DNA of 64,000 nucleotides from Sciurus carolinensis (GCF_902686445.1 NC_062219.1:110113160-110177159), one strand, 5' to 3'; shown: positions 1-11,025, counted from the first letter of the stretch. Numbers and translations: made by a program. The notes: generated by a model not told the origin, from the letters alone.

Positions 1-459
1 GGGATTATGAATCAAGTATACATAAGCATTCTTACATAAGCCTTTTTTGCTTACAAGTCTTTAAAACTTGTTGAAATGACTGAGTCATAGGGTAAGTGTA
101 TGTTTAATTTTATAAGAAACTAGCAAAATAATTTTGCATTTTATAATCACATGACTAATGTGAAAGAGTTCTGGTTGTACTACATCTTCACCAATACTTG
201 GTATTGTCAACCTTAATTTTAGCTGTACTATGGTTTGTAGTGATCTCATTTAATTGTATTTCCATGATGGCTAATAATTTTGAGCTCTCTTTCATAAGAT
301 CATGTATTGTTTTATGATAAAATGTCTATTCAAGTTTCTGCCAATTTTTTTAAAATAGAAAGTATAACAGTATATTTAGCTGAATCTTACAATTTATTAG
401 ATGTTAATAGATTACTCAAATTAAAAGACAAAGATTGGCAATTTGTATAGAAAACATAA

Positions 460-1140
460 CTATTATTGTTTATTTACAAGGACACAAAAAGTTGAAAATA
501 AAAACATAGAAAATATGTACATAAACACTAATCAAAAGAAAGCTGATAGCAGAGAAAGGCAAAAGTACTAATAGACATAAAACAGGACATTCTCTGTTGA
601 AAAATCAGTTCATTTACCAAAATTATATTAAAGTTCTAGATTTATGTGAGCCTAATAATATGGTCTCAAAAATATACAAAAGAATAATTGAGAGAACTGA
701 AAAATGAATTAGACAAATCCATAACTGTGAGGAAGATTTTAACTTTCCTTATCACTAATAGAATAAGCAGATGAACATCAATGTAAATACAAAAAATTGA
801 ATAATAAAAATGAATTAACATAACCTAATTATAATCTGTAGAACACTGAACCTAACAATAGAGGAACACATGTTCTTTTCAAGTACATATGGAGAGTATT
901 ACCAAAGTTGGTCATATGCTGGGCCAAAACAAATTTCAATAAAGTCAATAAAGACTATGTTTTCTGGCCATGGTGTAAGTGAGTTAAACAACTAAAAAGA
1001 AGATAATTAGAAAAATTTCAACTGTCAGTATATTTCTATATAACCCATAAGTAAATTTAGAAAAAAAATCTCAGCAGAAAGTAGGGAGTATTTAAAATTG
1101 AATGATAATCAAAATATATCAAAATGGGTGGCTGGTGGAT
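460..1140 (+). mobile_element. Old L1 (L1M-type) ORF2 fragment
   Basis: AT-rich, A-biased sequence that reads like the reverse-transcriptase-distal part of mammalian L1 ORF2 in the sense direction, including the stretch around 860-950 that resembles the L1 segment with 'acatgttcttttcaagt' and 'atatgctgggcca'. The frame is broken by many stops. The assignment is from remembered L1 structure, not from an alignment, and the edges are approximate. Confidence 0.5.
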
Positions 1141-1559
1141 AAATTTGTACTTTGAGGAAAATTCATAGTCTTTTTTTCAAGTTTATAACTTATCGTATAA
1201 ACTCAATATCACAGGATGAGTTGACATTTGCTTCTCCAGGTATGAGAACATAAAAATATAAGACAATATAGAATACATTTAATTTTTTTTCACAGCTAGA
1301 TTTTTTTGACCATCAAAATATAAAATCATCAAAGCAGTGCCTCTGTATGTGGCCAGTACACAGCGAATTCTACCTCTGAGTGTATAAGAATTGACATTTT
1401 TTAAAATACTGATAAACTAGAATTGGGCATCAGATTTTGGACTTACCATGATTTAAATCTTGCCAAAGCCACAGATTCTGCAGTCAATGTCCTTCAATGT
1501 ACAAAGCTGCCTCCTCAGCCTCATCAGTAGAAGCCCAAAGTTCATAATCTTAAATGCAT
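1141..1559. other. Unassigned AT-rich flank
   Basis: No gene, RNA or well-bounded repeat is seen. It lies between two L1-like pieces of the same orientation and may be a later insertion into, or a diverged part of, the same L1. Confidence 0.4.
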
Positions 1560-1835
1560 ATATTTAAAAGAAGAAAAACTGAAAACCAGTGATTTAGGTA
1601 CTCATCACAATATCTTAGGATTTTAAAAAGTCATCAAAATAAAACCAAAGAGATGATAAGAAAATAAATAATAATGCCAAAATTAATGAAATTGCAAAGA
1701 AATGCATAAAGGAGATTAATAAAGACAAAAATTCTCTAAAGAAAGAAATAAATTTGATAAATTCCTAAAAAGACTGATTGAGATAAAGGTAAAAGGCACA
1801 AATCATTGATTTGTGATTTAAAAAAGAAAGGGAGG
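1560..1835 (+). mobile_element. Old L1 ORF2-like fragment
   Basis: Very A-rich sequence with repeated 'aaattgcaaagaaatgcataa' type wording typical of the A-biased L1 ORF2 sense strand, without an open frame. It probably belongs to the same ancient L1 as the piece at 460-1140. Boundaries and subfamily cannot be fixed by eye. Confidence 0.4.
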
Positions 1836-2261
1836 CTTAAAAAAAAGGATACTGCCTCAGATAATAAAAGCAGCACACATACTGTATTAATTTGGTTCCA
1901 TATAGAGGCAATGCTATTGTGAAGAAAGTGGGATTATTATCTCAAACCAGGATAATTGGTTTGGCAGTTATGTTTTGGGATGGTAAATTTATCAAACTGG
2001 CATTTCAGTTTCCAAATTTTTTTTAAATTTAGATTGATCCAGCTCTACAATATTAGCTAAACCCTGGGTGAACTAACCAAGCAGAATCTTCATACATGCA
2101 AAACAGAGAAATAGACATTGGCTCCAAAGCTGTCTTTGAAGGAGTTTATAATGAAGTATAATATAATAGAGAGATAACACTTATACAGGAAATGGAGAAC
2201 GGAAACTAGACCAGGAGTGAAAGGGCGTGAACTCTAGACACATATCCTCCTTTTTATCTAT

Positions 2262-2375
2262 TTATTCAGCAAATGTTCAGTGAGCATCTATTATGTGTCA
2301 GACATCTGTTTGACTTTAGATAGTGATGGGCAAATAAATAATGTGCCTGCTCCCATGGAACTTAAGTGTCCAGTG
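2262..2375 (-). mobile_element. L2 3'-end fragment, first copy
   Basis: Contains 'ttattcagcaaatgttcag' followed by 'tgagcatctattatgtgtca' and 'cccatggaactta'. These are the hallmark words of the L2 3' end read in antisense (attcaacaaatatttattgagcacc type). Diverged and short. Confidence 0.5.
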
Positions 2376-2399
2376 GAAGAATCAGATATCAATCACCAA

Positions 2400-2990
2400 A
2401 ATTCATTCAACACGTATGTACTGAGCATATGATATGGGCCAGGCATTATTCTAAGTGCTTGAAATAATAATGAAAAAGCAGACCAAGGACTGTGCCCATA
2501 TAGGGTTTATGTTCTAAGGGGAGGAGATAGAGAACAAACTTTAGGCATACTAAATAAGTAAAGTATGTATCTTATTAGAAGGTGGTAAATGTTATGATAA
2601 AGATGAAGAAAAGGCAGGATAAGGGTTTTTAGTAATGGGGAGGGATGGGGATGAGAGCCGGGATGGGAAGTCATTGTCATTGGTCTCACTGAGAAGTGGT
2701 TGTGTCAGCAACAACTTATGAAAGTTGGAGGAACTGTGTCTGCAGATAACCAGGGTAAATGTATTCCAGTTAGAGAACAGTCAATGTAAAGGTCCTGGTA
2801 TGGAACATTCTAGAATGTTCCAGGCATGGTGACAAGGCCAGATTGTCTAGAGTAAACTAAGCAAAGGGTGGAAAAGCAGGTGTGGGGGAGCCAGTATAAA
2901 TTAAATAGGATCTTGTGGGTCATTCTCAGGACTTTGGCTTTTACTGAGAGAAATGAGGAACCATAGCAGATATTGAGCAGAAAGTGATAT
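2400..2990 (-). mobile_element. L2-derived segment, second copy
   Basis: A second antisense L2-like start ('attcattcaacacgtatgta', 'gggccaggcattattctaag') follows the first within 30 bases. It continues through 'ggtcctggtatggaaca' to 'aggactttggcttttactga', the extended L2-type consensus seen across mammals. It hosts the 22-bp palindrome at 2801-2822. Edges are approximate. Confidence 0.5.
2801..2822. promoter_or_regulatory. Perfect palindrome with a four-unit heat-shock element
   Basis: The 22 bases are identical to their own reverse complement. Inside, GAA 2803-2805, TTC 2808-2810, GAA 2813-2815 and TTC 2818-2820 lie in strict 5-bp register, the inverted nGAAn array bound by HSF trimers. 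It is about 2.2 kb upstream of the CLIC5B start codon and lies in an L2-derived stretch. The match is seen directly; any activity is inference. Confidence 0.6.
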
Positions 2991-3419
2991 GACTTGTTTC
3001 ATATAACGACCTGTGATTGTCAATCATGACAGGTGTGTTCTGAGATGGGGTGCCAAGCAGACCTGTTTATACACCATGTGATCTTGGGCCTAAACTTAAC
3101 CAAGCTCGTTCTGCCTCACTGGGTCATTGTGAGAATCCAGTAACGTGCAATGCACATATGCATGCATTACTGAATGTGACCCCTTGGTCAAAATGCAGAC
3201 TGACATATAATCCAGGGCTCGATTATGAGCCACATGTAGTAAGTGTTTTGGCAGCAGACATGCATGTTCAAAAGGAGAAATCTACTCCCAAAAGATGTGA
3301 AACTTTGTTTTTAGGAAACTTTACTTTACAGGGCGAGGGTAGACATGGTGTGATCATGAAAAAAATGATTGAAAAACACTAAATGAAAGGAATGAGTAAC
3401 AGAAAGCTCACCAAGCTGG

Positions 3420-3560
3420 TTTGAGGTTTTAAAACCACAGCTGAAGTCAGCTCTGCTGTCAACTCTCTGTGAACTTGGACCATGTACTTCCCCTTTCTGA
3501 GTTCCGGGTTTTTCAAATGGGGAATACAATGTTAGACTGAATGAGCTGTTAGGTTATCTC
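3420..3560 (+). mobile_element. MIR-like SINE remnant
   Basis: The run 'tgtgaacttggaccatgtac', then 'cccctttctgagttcc', then 'aaatggggaatacaatgtta' follows the order of the MIR core and 3' part (tgaccttgggcaagt / cctcagtttcc / aaaatggggata). Strongly diverged. Confidence 0.4.
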
Positions 3561-4839
3561 CAGATCTGGTATCATGAGGAAAATTTGTGCTGGGGCCATT
3601 CAGTTATAAATGTCTGACTGCATAAACTAAGGTAATTTATCAGATATTTTTACCTATTAAAACTCCCTTTTCAGTAACATAAATGGCCAGTGTTGATAGT
3701 CATTAAAATATGTCTCTGGCCTCTTTCCCCTTGCCCATTCTTTAATCTGTCTCAAAAGCTAGAACTTTTAAAATGCTGCTCAAGTTCTCTTCTGAGCATT
3801 GCTAGATTCATTACTGGAACCCAAGAGTATATATAATAGCCAATAAGATGCCCATCAAATGTTTTGAATCCTGTCAACCAGAGTAGCAATGCCTCTCACT
3901 TTTACATGGTTTCTAGGCATTAGAGTACCTTTGTGACCATCTGAACTGTCACTTCAAAAAGAAAGATGTAGATGGCATGGTGAAGGGAAGCAGGCATTGG
4001 CAGAACAGAGAACACCACATTAAAACCAAAGAGCACGTGCCTGCAGCACCTGCAGAGGACAGCTACTAGCTAGTCTTGGACATCCCACTCTTTACTGCTT
4101 ACTTCAGACCTGGGACAATTGCACGTGCACTAAAAAAAACCTTAAGTAGCTTTTTTTCTGTACCTGTTAAGGTTTTAGTTTCTCTTCCTGGTCCTCCAAC
4201 TACATCTAAAATCCCCTAAGAACAAAGACTGCATCTTCGACTTCCTTTCTTTCATTCTCAGTTCAGTATCTTGTGCACAAGAGGATCTTCGTGAATGTTT
4301 TGTTGACTATGATGACCACACGGATTAAAGAGGGAAAAATAAAAATCAAAGTCAAAAACCTTTGAGTCTCCTTGGAGTGGTCTGCACTGAGGTGCCTGCC
4401 CATAGACCAGAGCTTTTATCTTCTTTTCCTTCTGCCATTTAAGTGCCTAGTGGTGTTTCCAGATAAGAAATGTAAATGGAATTCATTATCTAACAGGGAC
4501 ATGTATAACTCAGTTATTGAAGTTTGCCAATTCACAAAGAATTGATTTGTTTGATGAATTTGACTTTAGATAGATGACTTACCATTGGGAAGAACAATAG
4601 ATCACCAATGAATTGCAGGGACTTTCTTCAGTTGGAGGCAAATGGAGGAGAGAGCTCCATTAGTGACAAATGGCTAAATATTCAGAATTTTAGTGTTTAC
4701 TGGGATAATAATGCAACTCAACCTCTAGTTTATCCAGAGAATCTTGGAGTTACTGGCAGTAAGGAAAATCCCAGAGTCTAATTGAAAATATCTTTAGGAG
4801 TGAAGGAGTTAACTGAGTGTGTAAACTTTATCTTCTGTC
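3561..4839. other. Single-copy flank upstream of CLIC5B
   Basis: No open frame with coding character, no clear repeat and no CpG clustering. This is the 1.3 kb just upstream of the proposed CLIC5B promoter, so distal control elements could be here, but I cannot single one out. Confidence 0.4.
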
Positions 4840-5032
4840 CAGTGGACTTGCGGTTTGCTTATTAAAGCCTCAGGTAAATGATTGTTAGAGGCCTGTCATT
4901 GAGAGCTGTGGCAGGTTGCTGCTTTGCAAAAATCCACTGATTCCTCTGTAAGACGGTGCAGCATCTTCTAGTCCTTTACTCATTTCAGATCTCTTCAGGT
5001 CACCTGCAGAAGGAACTATCAGATCTATAAAC
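4840..5032 (+). promoter_or_regulatory. CLIC5: Putative CLIC5B promoter and 5' UTR
   Basis: CpG-poor sequence directly before the CLIC5B start. A TATA-like TTATTAAA sits near 4858, just after a TGCGGT RUNX-type core near 4850. TTGCAAAA near 4924 resembles half a C/EBP site. An in-frame TAA at 4949-4951 closes the frame upstream of the ATG. Whether the 5' UTR is continuous to the promoter or there is an upstream non-coding exon cannot be decided from sequence. The motif reading is inference. Confidence 0.35.
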
Positions 5033-5554
5033 ATGAGTGATGAAGACTACAGCAACATCTATGACACAGTCCAGAAAGGTGCGATATACGAGGTTCCAGA
5101 AGATAGTGATGCAGACCAGGAAGACGTAAGACCAGAAAACACCTTGTATGCCACTGGGCTGCAAAACCATGAATATGATTCTGTGTCAGTCTATGCTGTT
5201 AGGGATGAAGAGAACAGCTTGGCCTCTTCCCAAGCAGAAGCAGAAGGCTACCTCCTACCAGATGAGGAGTGTCCTGAGGTCCAGGATCCTCAACCAGCTG
5301 ACTCCCAGGAGGACAGGGACATCTCAGGGGAAGAATTCCATTTACCTTTGCAGGACCAAGAGCCCTGCCCAGAGGAGCCACAGGAGAATGGACGTGTGAT
5401 AAAGGAAGACCTGCCTTCTCCTGCAAGCTTCACTGTCCAGCGCTGCCAGGCCTTCTTCACCAGCAAGGACTCCCCCACCTCCTATTCTGAAACTGATGAT
5501 TTGAAAGAAATTCAAACAGATTCCTCGAACCCTGAGATTTCCCTGTTCGTGAAG
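5033..5554 (+). CDS. CLIC5: CLIC5 long isoform (CLIC5B/p64-type), coding first exon
   Basis: Encodes residues 1-174 of the long isoform of chloride intracellular channel 5, a GST-fold protein of the actin-linked cell cortex (microvilli, stereocilia, podocytes). The exon starts MSDEDYSNIYDTVQ and ends NPEISLFVK, followed at once by the donor GTAAGA (5555), phase 0. ATG 5033 is the first ATG after the in-frame TAA at 4949, with A at -3. The exon encodes an acidic, probably disordered N-terminal tail with tyrosines at 6, 10, 19, 39, 48, 54, 73 and 151. Y19-EVP and Y73-LLP are YxxP-type SH2 ligands, in line with reported Src-family kinase binding of bovine p64. The human tail is about 180 residues, so this one is slightly shorter near residues 22-32. 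The thioredoxin/GST-like fold is encoded by exon 2 onward, not in this window. The open frame runs on past the donor to a stop at 5588-5590; that part is intron. Confidence 0.95.
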
Positions 5555-5740
5555 GTAAGAGCTGCCTCTGGCAGGCACTTGCACACATAGGTGACATCGT
5601 TGGTGATTCAGTTTGCTTTGAGTGACCAGGGAGACTTACATGGTACCATGATCCTGGGCTCCCAATACATATTCAAGAGTAGGGCTGATTAAATCAGTCA
5701 TTTCAAAATGTACCCAGGAGTCCCCCAAATCACAAGAATT

Positions 5741-6256
5741 GGAAAGTATATTTAATTTTAATTTTAATTTTTATTTGTTCTAATTGGTTATACTTGACAG
5801 CAGAATGCATTTTGAGTCTTTGTACACAAATGGAGCACAATTATTCATTTCTCTGGTTTTACATAATGTAAAGTCACACCATTTGTGTGCTGATACAAGT
5901 ACCTGAGATAATGATATCAATTTCATTCCACCATCTTTCCCACTCCCCTGCTCCCTTTCTTCCCCTCACTCCCCTCTGCCCAATTCAAAGTTTCTCCATT
6001 CAGTCCTTCCCTCCCCCCCCTTATGGATCAGCATCCACATATCAGAGAAAACATTTGGCCTTTGGATTTTTGGGATCGGCTTATTTCACTTAGCATGACA
6101 AACAGTGATGCAGTCACATCAATGTTTCTAGCAGCTCAATTCACAATAGCTAAGCTATGGAACCAACCTAGCTGCCCTTCAGTAGATGAATGGATCAAAA
6201 GACTGTGGTATATATACACAATGGAATATTAATCAGCCTTAAAGGAAAGTACATTT
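5741..6256 (-). mobile_element. 5'-inverted (twin-primed) L1 insertion with target duplication
   Basis: Near-perfect 13-bp flanks, ggaaagtatattt at 5741-5753 and ggaaagtacattt at 6244-6256, bound the element. From a T-rich left end to about 6100 it reads as the antisense L1 3' UTR. From about 6101 to 6243 it flips to sense and matches the ORF2 C-terminal region also present at 34372-34510. On the minus strand this is an inverted 5' piece joined to a sense 3' end, with roughly 50 bases missing between them: the usual product of twin priming. It sits only about 190 bp behind the CLIC5B splice donor. Confidence 0.8.
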
Positions 6257-7237
6257 TAAATGCATGTTTTACCATTGACTTCTATAAACGACGGGTAAAG
6301 CACTTTTGGAGAATTTGTATGAGTAGAAATTCCTACTCAAGTCCTTATATTTGTGACAGATATTAAGTGCATTTTGCTGTCACATTAAATTTTCTTCCTC
6401 AAGATGATCTTTATAAAGGAAATCAAGCTATGGGAGAAAGTCAAATCTACAGTCAGGTGTTGGAGCTTCCCTCATTGTGTTTCTAAGGTCACAGATACTT
6501 TAGATACATGGTCAACAAATGCTGCCTCTGTAACAGAGCTTGCCCTTTCAGCTCCAATATAATAGAAATTCTGATGAAGTAAAATTTCAGTGATTTCAGT
6601 GGTATAAATGCTAACTGCATGTTATTATTTAATGCTTATGATACTGAAACAAAAAGTTTGGTGATCTTTGTATTAGTCTGGTAATGGTCACAAATATTAT
6701 TATCAAAGTGTAAAATGAAATTCAGAGTTAAAATAATCATCCTTATTCATCAAGATGGCAACATTTTTTCCAACATACATACAATATTCAGCTTTACATG
6801 AATTTTTTAATAAGAAGACAAAATTAGTAAATACTGCTCTTTCTTGCTAATAAAAATGATTACAATATGAACCTACGAAAACTCTAGTGCACATTTTTCC
6901 CCTTACTGATTTTGATAATCTAATGAAGTACACTTATTTTTTACTAACTGAATATGGAATACTTTAATGTATTCTACATTGTACTTTAATTCTTTTGCAA
7001 ATTCTTTATTTTATTGTAAATTTCTTTATAAAGTGAACTTCTCAGTCTCCTTTCTCCTCTCATCTCTGTGGAAGGTGCTGGACGCCCACACTGGAGGGGG
7101 CTTTATGGCTCACCATGTTCTTAGCAGCATTAATGACTTTGCAGACCTGGTTTTCCTCCTTTTGGGTTTCATCTACACCTGTATTCATTTGTGTTTGTTC
7201 TCACCTGTTCTAGACATGTCAGTGAAAATAGCAGGCA
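6257..7237. other. Intronic single-copy AT-rich DNA
   Basis: No gene, clear repeat or regulatory cluster recognised. The short open frames here lack coding features. Confidence 0.4.
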
Positions 7238-7463
7238 GAAGCTGGGCGCTGTGGCACATACCAGTAATCCCAGCAGTATAAAAGGCTGAGGCAGGACGAT
7301 CACAAGTTCAAAGCCAGCCCCAGCAATTTAAGTGCAGCCCTATGAGACTCATAAAGACCCTGTCTCAAAATTAAAAATAAAAAATTAAAATGGGTCTTGG
7401 AATGTGACTCAGTGGTTAAGCACCCCTTTGTTCGATCCCAGGTACAAAAAAAAAAAAAAAAAA
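7238..7463 (+). mobile_element. Composite B1-ID SINE (sciurid type)
   Basis: The left half 'gctgggcgctgtggcacata' with 'taatcccagcag' and 'gaggcagga' is 7SL/B1-like. The right half 'gtgactcagtggttaagca' and 'ttcgatcccaggta' is the tRNA-derived ID part with A- and B-box-like words. It ends in an A run at 7445-7463. Non-coding. The name of the subfamily is not certain. Confidence 0.85.
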
Positions 7464-7540
7464 GAGGAAAGAAAACAGAAAATAACAGGCAAGGTAGATT
7501 TGTAACTATACATTCAACCAATTTTGTGTGTGTGTGTTGC

Positions 7541-7690
7541 CAGGGTTTGAACCCAAGCCCTGTGCATGCTAGGCAAGCACTCTACTACTGAGCTACATCC
7601 TTGTCCTTTTTTAAAATTTTATTTTGAAATAAGGTCTCACTAAATGGCCCCTGCTGACCTTGAACTTGTGATTCTCCTGTTTTAGCTCCC
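7541..7690 (-). mobile_element. ID/B1-type SINE, antisense
   Basis: 'gccagggtttgaacccaagc', then 'ctaggcaagcactctactac' and 'tgagctacatcc' is the reverse complement of the ID head and box region. It is followed by 'aggtctcactaaatggcccc' and 'ttgaacttgtgattctcctg' from the B1-like half. It lies tail to tail with the preceding + SINE. Confidence 0.75.
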
Positions 7691-7739
7691 ATCAACCAAC
7701 GTGTTTTTGAGTCTTAACCATTTCAGAGTATTGGCCAAC

Positions 7740-7910
7740 TACTAAATTAGTTAAATATATCATTCACTTATTCCTGAAACAGATATTATGCCAGGCACTG
7801 GGTTTACAACAATGCAGAAAAACCAAGTCCTGCCTCCCTGCACTTTGCATTGTAGTGAGAGAAGAAACTGATAGACAAATAAATAAGTAACTAGAGAATG
7901 TGGCCAGGGG
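7740..7910 (-). mobile_element. L2 3'-end fragment
   Basis: 'attatgccaggcactgggtt', then 'gtcctgcctccctgc' and 'gacaaataaataagtaacta' are the antisense L2 terminal words in order. Diverged. Confidence 0.5.
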
Positions 7911-7949
7911 CAGGAGTGGCAGAAAGAAATAGAAAGCAGGATATGAGTG

Positions 7950-8395
7950 TGTTCACTTGTTACTGCTGCTGTAACAAGTCAGCAAAAGCTTAGTGACTTA
8001 AAAATAACACAAATGTCCTCTTCTATCTCTGGAGGTCACCAACCTGGATCAAGTGATGGGACTAAAATGAAGGCTCCGGCAGGCTGTGTTCCTGTGGGAG
8101 GCTCAAGGGGAGCATTGGTTTCCTTCTTTTTGCCGTTTCTGGAAGCTGACTGCATGCCCAGGTCACATCACCCCTAATCTTCCTGTTTCCGTCATCGCCT
8201 TGCCTTCCTCTGATGTGGTCTTCCTGTATGGTCCAACATGATTAGATTACCCCACTTAGGTAACTCAGGGTAGTCTCCCCATTTTAAGGTCTTTAGTGCA
8301 TTCACATCTGCAAGTCCTTTCTGTCATGTTAAATAACATTCACAGCTTCTGACGATGAGGGCACGGACATATGAGGAGCCATTTTTCAATCTAGC
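7950..8395 (-). mobile_element. MaLR/MLT-like LTR remnant
   Basis: 'ttgttactgctgctgtaaca', then 'aaagcttagtgacttaaaa' and 'tctctggaggtca' resembles an antisense MLT1-type LTR 3' end. It continues through 'tcacatctgcaagtcctttc' and ends near 8395 with 'tctagca'. The interior is too diverged to name the subfamily. Non-coding. Confidence 0.4.
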
Positions 8396-9663
8396 AGGGA
8401 AGGTCAGGCAAGCAATGTTTTCCTAGACACTGTTGAATGAGATGAGCCCAGAACCTTCTCTTTATAGCTTGGTTATCTGCATGGTTCACAATTCAAAAGG
8501 CACAAAAGAGTCACTCTGGAACTGTTCTCCCTCAGACACCCCATTTCCTTCTCCTGAGGCAAGCCATTCTAAACATTTCCATTGAATATGCTTCCCAAGG
8601 TTTTCTGTTGCCCTTTCTGGAAAATATGGGTACAAGTTCATATATTTGAAATTCTCTTTTTGTTTTTCCTTTTACTCAATACAGGAGGTATTACACCACA
8701 TACCCTATCATGCACCTTGCTTTTGGGGGGTGTAGTCCTCCTTTATTGTGATATAATTCATACACTTTAAAAATTCACAGAGGGAGTATACTCTTCTATG
8801 AATTTTAACAGATGTGTTCAGGCTTGTAACCACGACAGAACTTTTTCCATTACCTCAGAATAAGCTCCCTCTTTAGCGTCTTCTTTCTACCCCTATAGTT
8901 TTGTCTTTTCAAAAATATCATATAAATGGAATTCGACTATGTAGTCTTTTGTGTGTGGTTTCTTTCATAGTGCTTTTGAATCCATCCATGTTGATACATA
9001 TAGCAGCTGTTGGTTCCTTTCTATTACCAACTAGTACTCCATCCCATGAATACACTTTAATTTGTTTATGTGTTCAGCAGCTGAAGGGCATTTAGATTCT
9101 CCCCAGCTTTTGACTATTAATCACAAGGCTTCAATAAACTTATGAGTTTTTGTATTGATTATGTTTTTATTTTTCTTGGGTAAATACTATGGAGTAGAAT
9201 TATTGAGTTACATGGTCAGTGAATATTTAACCTTCTTTTTTAAAAAAAACTTTCAGATTGTTTCAAAATAACTGCCAAAATTTGCATGAGATTTCAAGGT
9301 GTGTCCTTTTCCGTCCTTGGCCTTGTCAGTCTTTTAAGTTATGGGCATACTGGTATATGTATAATAGTATTTCATTGAAGTTTTAATGTTCTTTTTTCTA
9401 GTGTGTAATGATGCTGGGTATCTTTTTGTACATTTTATTACTCACTCTTATGTCTCCTTTGGTGAAGTAGCTATTCAAATATTTTACATATTATTATCAT
9501 TTAAGTATTTTGTCTTCTTACTAATAAATTTTAAAAGTTCTTTATATATTCAATATATAATTTCTTTCTCAGATAAATGTTTTGAAAGTAGTGGCTTGAC
9601 TTTATTTTCATAACAGTATCTTTAGGAGAGCAAAGTCTTTTTCATTTTTATCTTGAGAAAGTC

Positions 9664-10008
9664 TGTTTGCCTTGTACTGCTCTAACAAAGTACCTGATGC
9701 TGGGTCTTTATGAAGAAAAAAGTTTTGTTGGCTCATGATTCTGCTGACTGGAAAGTCCAAACAGCATGCTGTGCCATCGAGTTGTCAGAACATGGTGGAG
9801 AAGTGAAGAAAGACTAACTATGTCCAGAAGGGGCATGTGTGTGAGCAAGGAAGCAATTCAGTCTTGTGAGAACTACATTAACTCCTCCTAAGGGTGATTC
9901 CTTTGTGATATAATCATGACTTCAAAGCACTACCACCTAAATACCAGTGCATTAGGGACCAAGCCTTCAGCATGTAAGTCTTTGGGGGACACACCCAAAC
10001 CATACTCA
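9664..10008 (-). mobile_element. ERVL-MaLR solo LTR nested in L1
   Basis: About 345 bp. It starts TGTTTGCC with 'ctctaacaaagtacctga' and ends 'ctttgggggacacaccca' / 'aaaccatactca', the antisense of the TGTTATGGTTTGG.. head of MST/ORR1-type LTRs. The flanks aagtc and tagtg match at only 3 of 5 bases, so the ends may be a base or two off. Long-terminal repeat only; no viral reading frame. Confidence 0.65.
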
Positions 10009-10088
10009 TAGTGTCTACGCATCAATATTTTCCATAGTTTGAGCTTTTTTGTGTCCTAAGAAATGTTTGTCTAACCCAAAGTCATGAA

Positions 10089-10190
10089 GTGTGTGTGTGT
10101 GTGTGTGTGTGTGTGCCCAGTCCTGGGGATCAAACCAAGGGCCTCGTGTGCTAGGCAGGCGCTCTACCGACCCACAGCCCACTCCAAAGA
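10089..10190 (-). mobile_element. ID-type SINE, antisense, with (GT)n at its tail side
   Basis: A (GT)13-14 run at 10089-10115 leads into 'gcccagtcctggggatcaaa', 'gctaggcaggcgctctaccg' and 'acccacagcccac', the antisense ID body. The dinucleotide run stands where the A/T tail would be. Nested in the old L1. Confidence 0.7.
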
Positions 10191-10811
10191 TATTTTCCTG
10201 TTTTCATCTGTAAGTTTTGTAACTTTAGTTCTCTGATCTACCTCAAATTCATTTTTCATATTGTTCAAACTATGGAGTTTTTCCTTTCCTTTCCTTTTTT
10301 CTTCCTTCTTCCCTTCCTTCCCCCTTACCTCCTATACTTTTTTTCTTTTTAGTGCTAAATACATTGATTGATTTTCAAATGTTAGGCCACCCTTTCATTT
10401 CTGGAATTAACCCCACTTAGTCATGATTTGTTATTCTCTATATTTCTAGATTTGATTTGATATAATATTGTCAAAAGATTTTTGCATATGTGTTCATGAC
10501 GAATATTATCCTGTGTCTTTATTTTAATTTATTTGTCTGCTTTTGGTATTAGAATGATGCTCACCTTATAGAATGAGTTGGGCTTGTCTTTCCTCTTCTA
10601 TTTTCTGAAAGAGTGCTTTGTGGAATTGGTATCCTGTCTTTTTTAATGGCGTCGTAGAATTCACCAGCGAAACCGTCTTCACTAGAGATTTCTTAGTACA
10701 GAGTTATTTCCCCCCTTACAAATTTACTGCATGTGATAGAGATAGGGTTATTCAGTTTACTTGTTTCCTTGTCAGTGAGTTTGCAAATTTATTCTTCAAG
10801 TTATCTGTTGT

Positions 10812-11025
10812 TAGCCAGGTATGGTGCTGTACACCTGTAATCCCAGTGACTCCAGGTGCCAAGGCAGAAAGATCATGAGTTCAAGGTCATCCCTGATCAA
10901 CTTAGTAAGACCCTATGTCAAAATAAAAAATAAAAAGGGCTGGAGATATAACTCAGCTAGTGATCTAGCATTTGCCCAGTGTGCATGAAGTCCCAGTGTG
11001 ACCCCTAATACCACACACCAAATAA
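10812..11025 (+). mobile_element. Composite B1-ID SINE
   Basis: 'agccaggtatggtgctgtac' and 'acctgtaatcccagtgactc' form the B1-like half. 'agggctggagatataactca' and 'gctagtgatctagcatttgc' form the ID half. Moderately diverged. Confidence 0.75.

Larger units (their letters stand above)
8640..10800 (-). mobile_element. Old L1 (L1M-type) 3' region, antisense, split by later insertions
   Basis: T-rich antisense L1 text, for example 'gttgatacatatagcagctg', 'ccagcttttgactattaatc' and 'cttcaataaacttatgagtt', runs to about 9660. It resumes at about 10009 ('gtttgtctaacccaaagtca') and again after about 10190 to 10800. The two gaps hold an LTR and an ID SINE. No intact frame. Confidence 0.65.
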
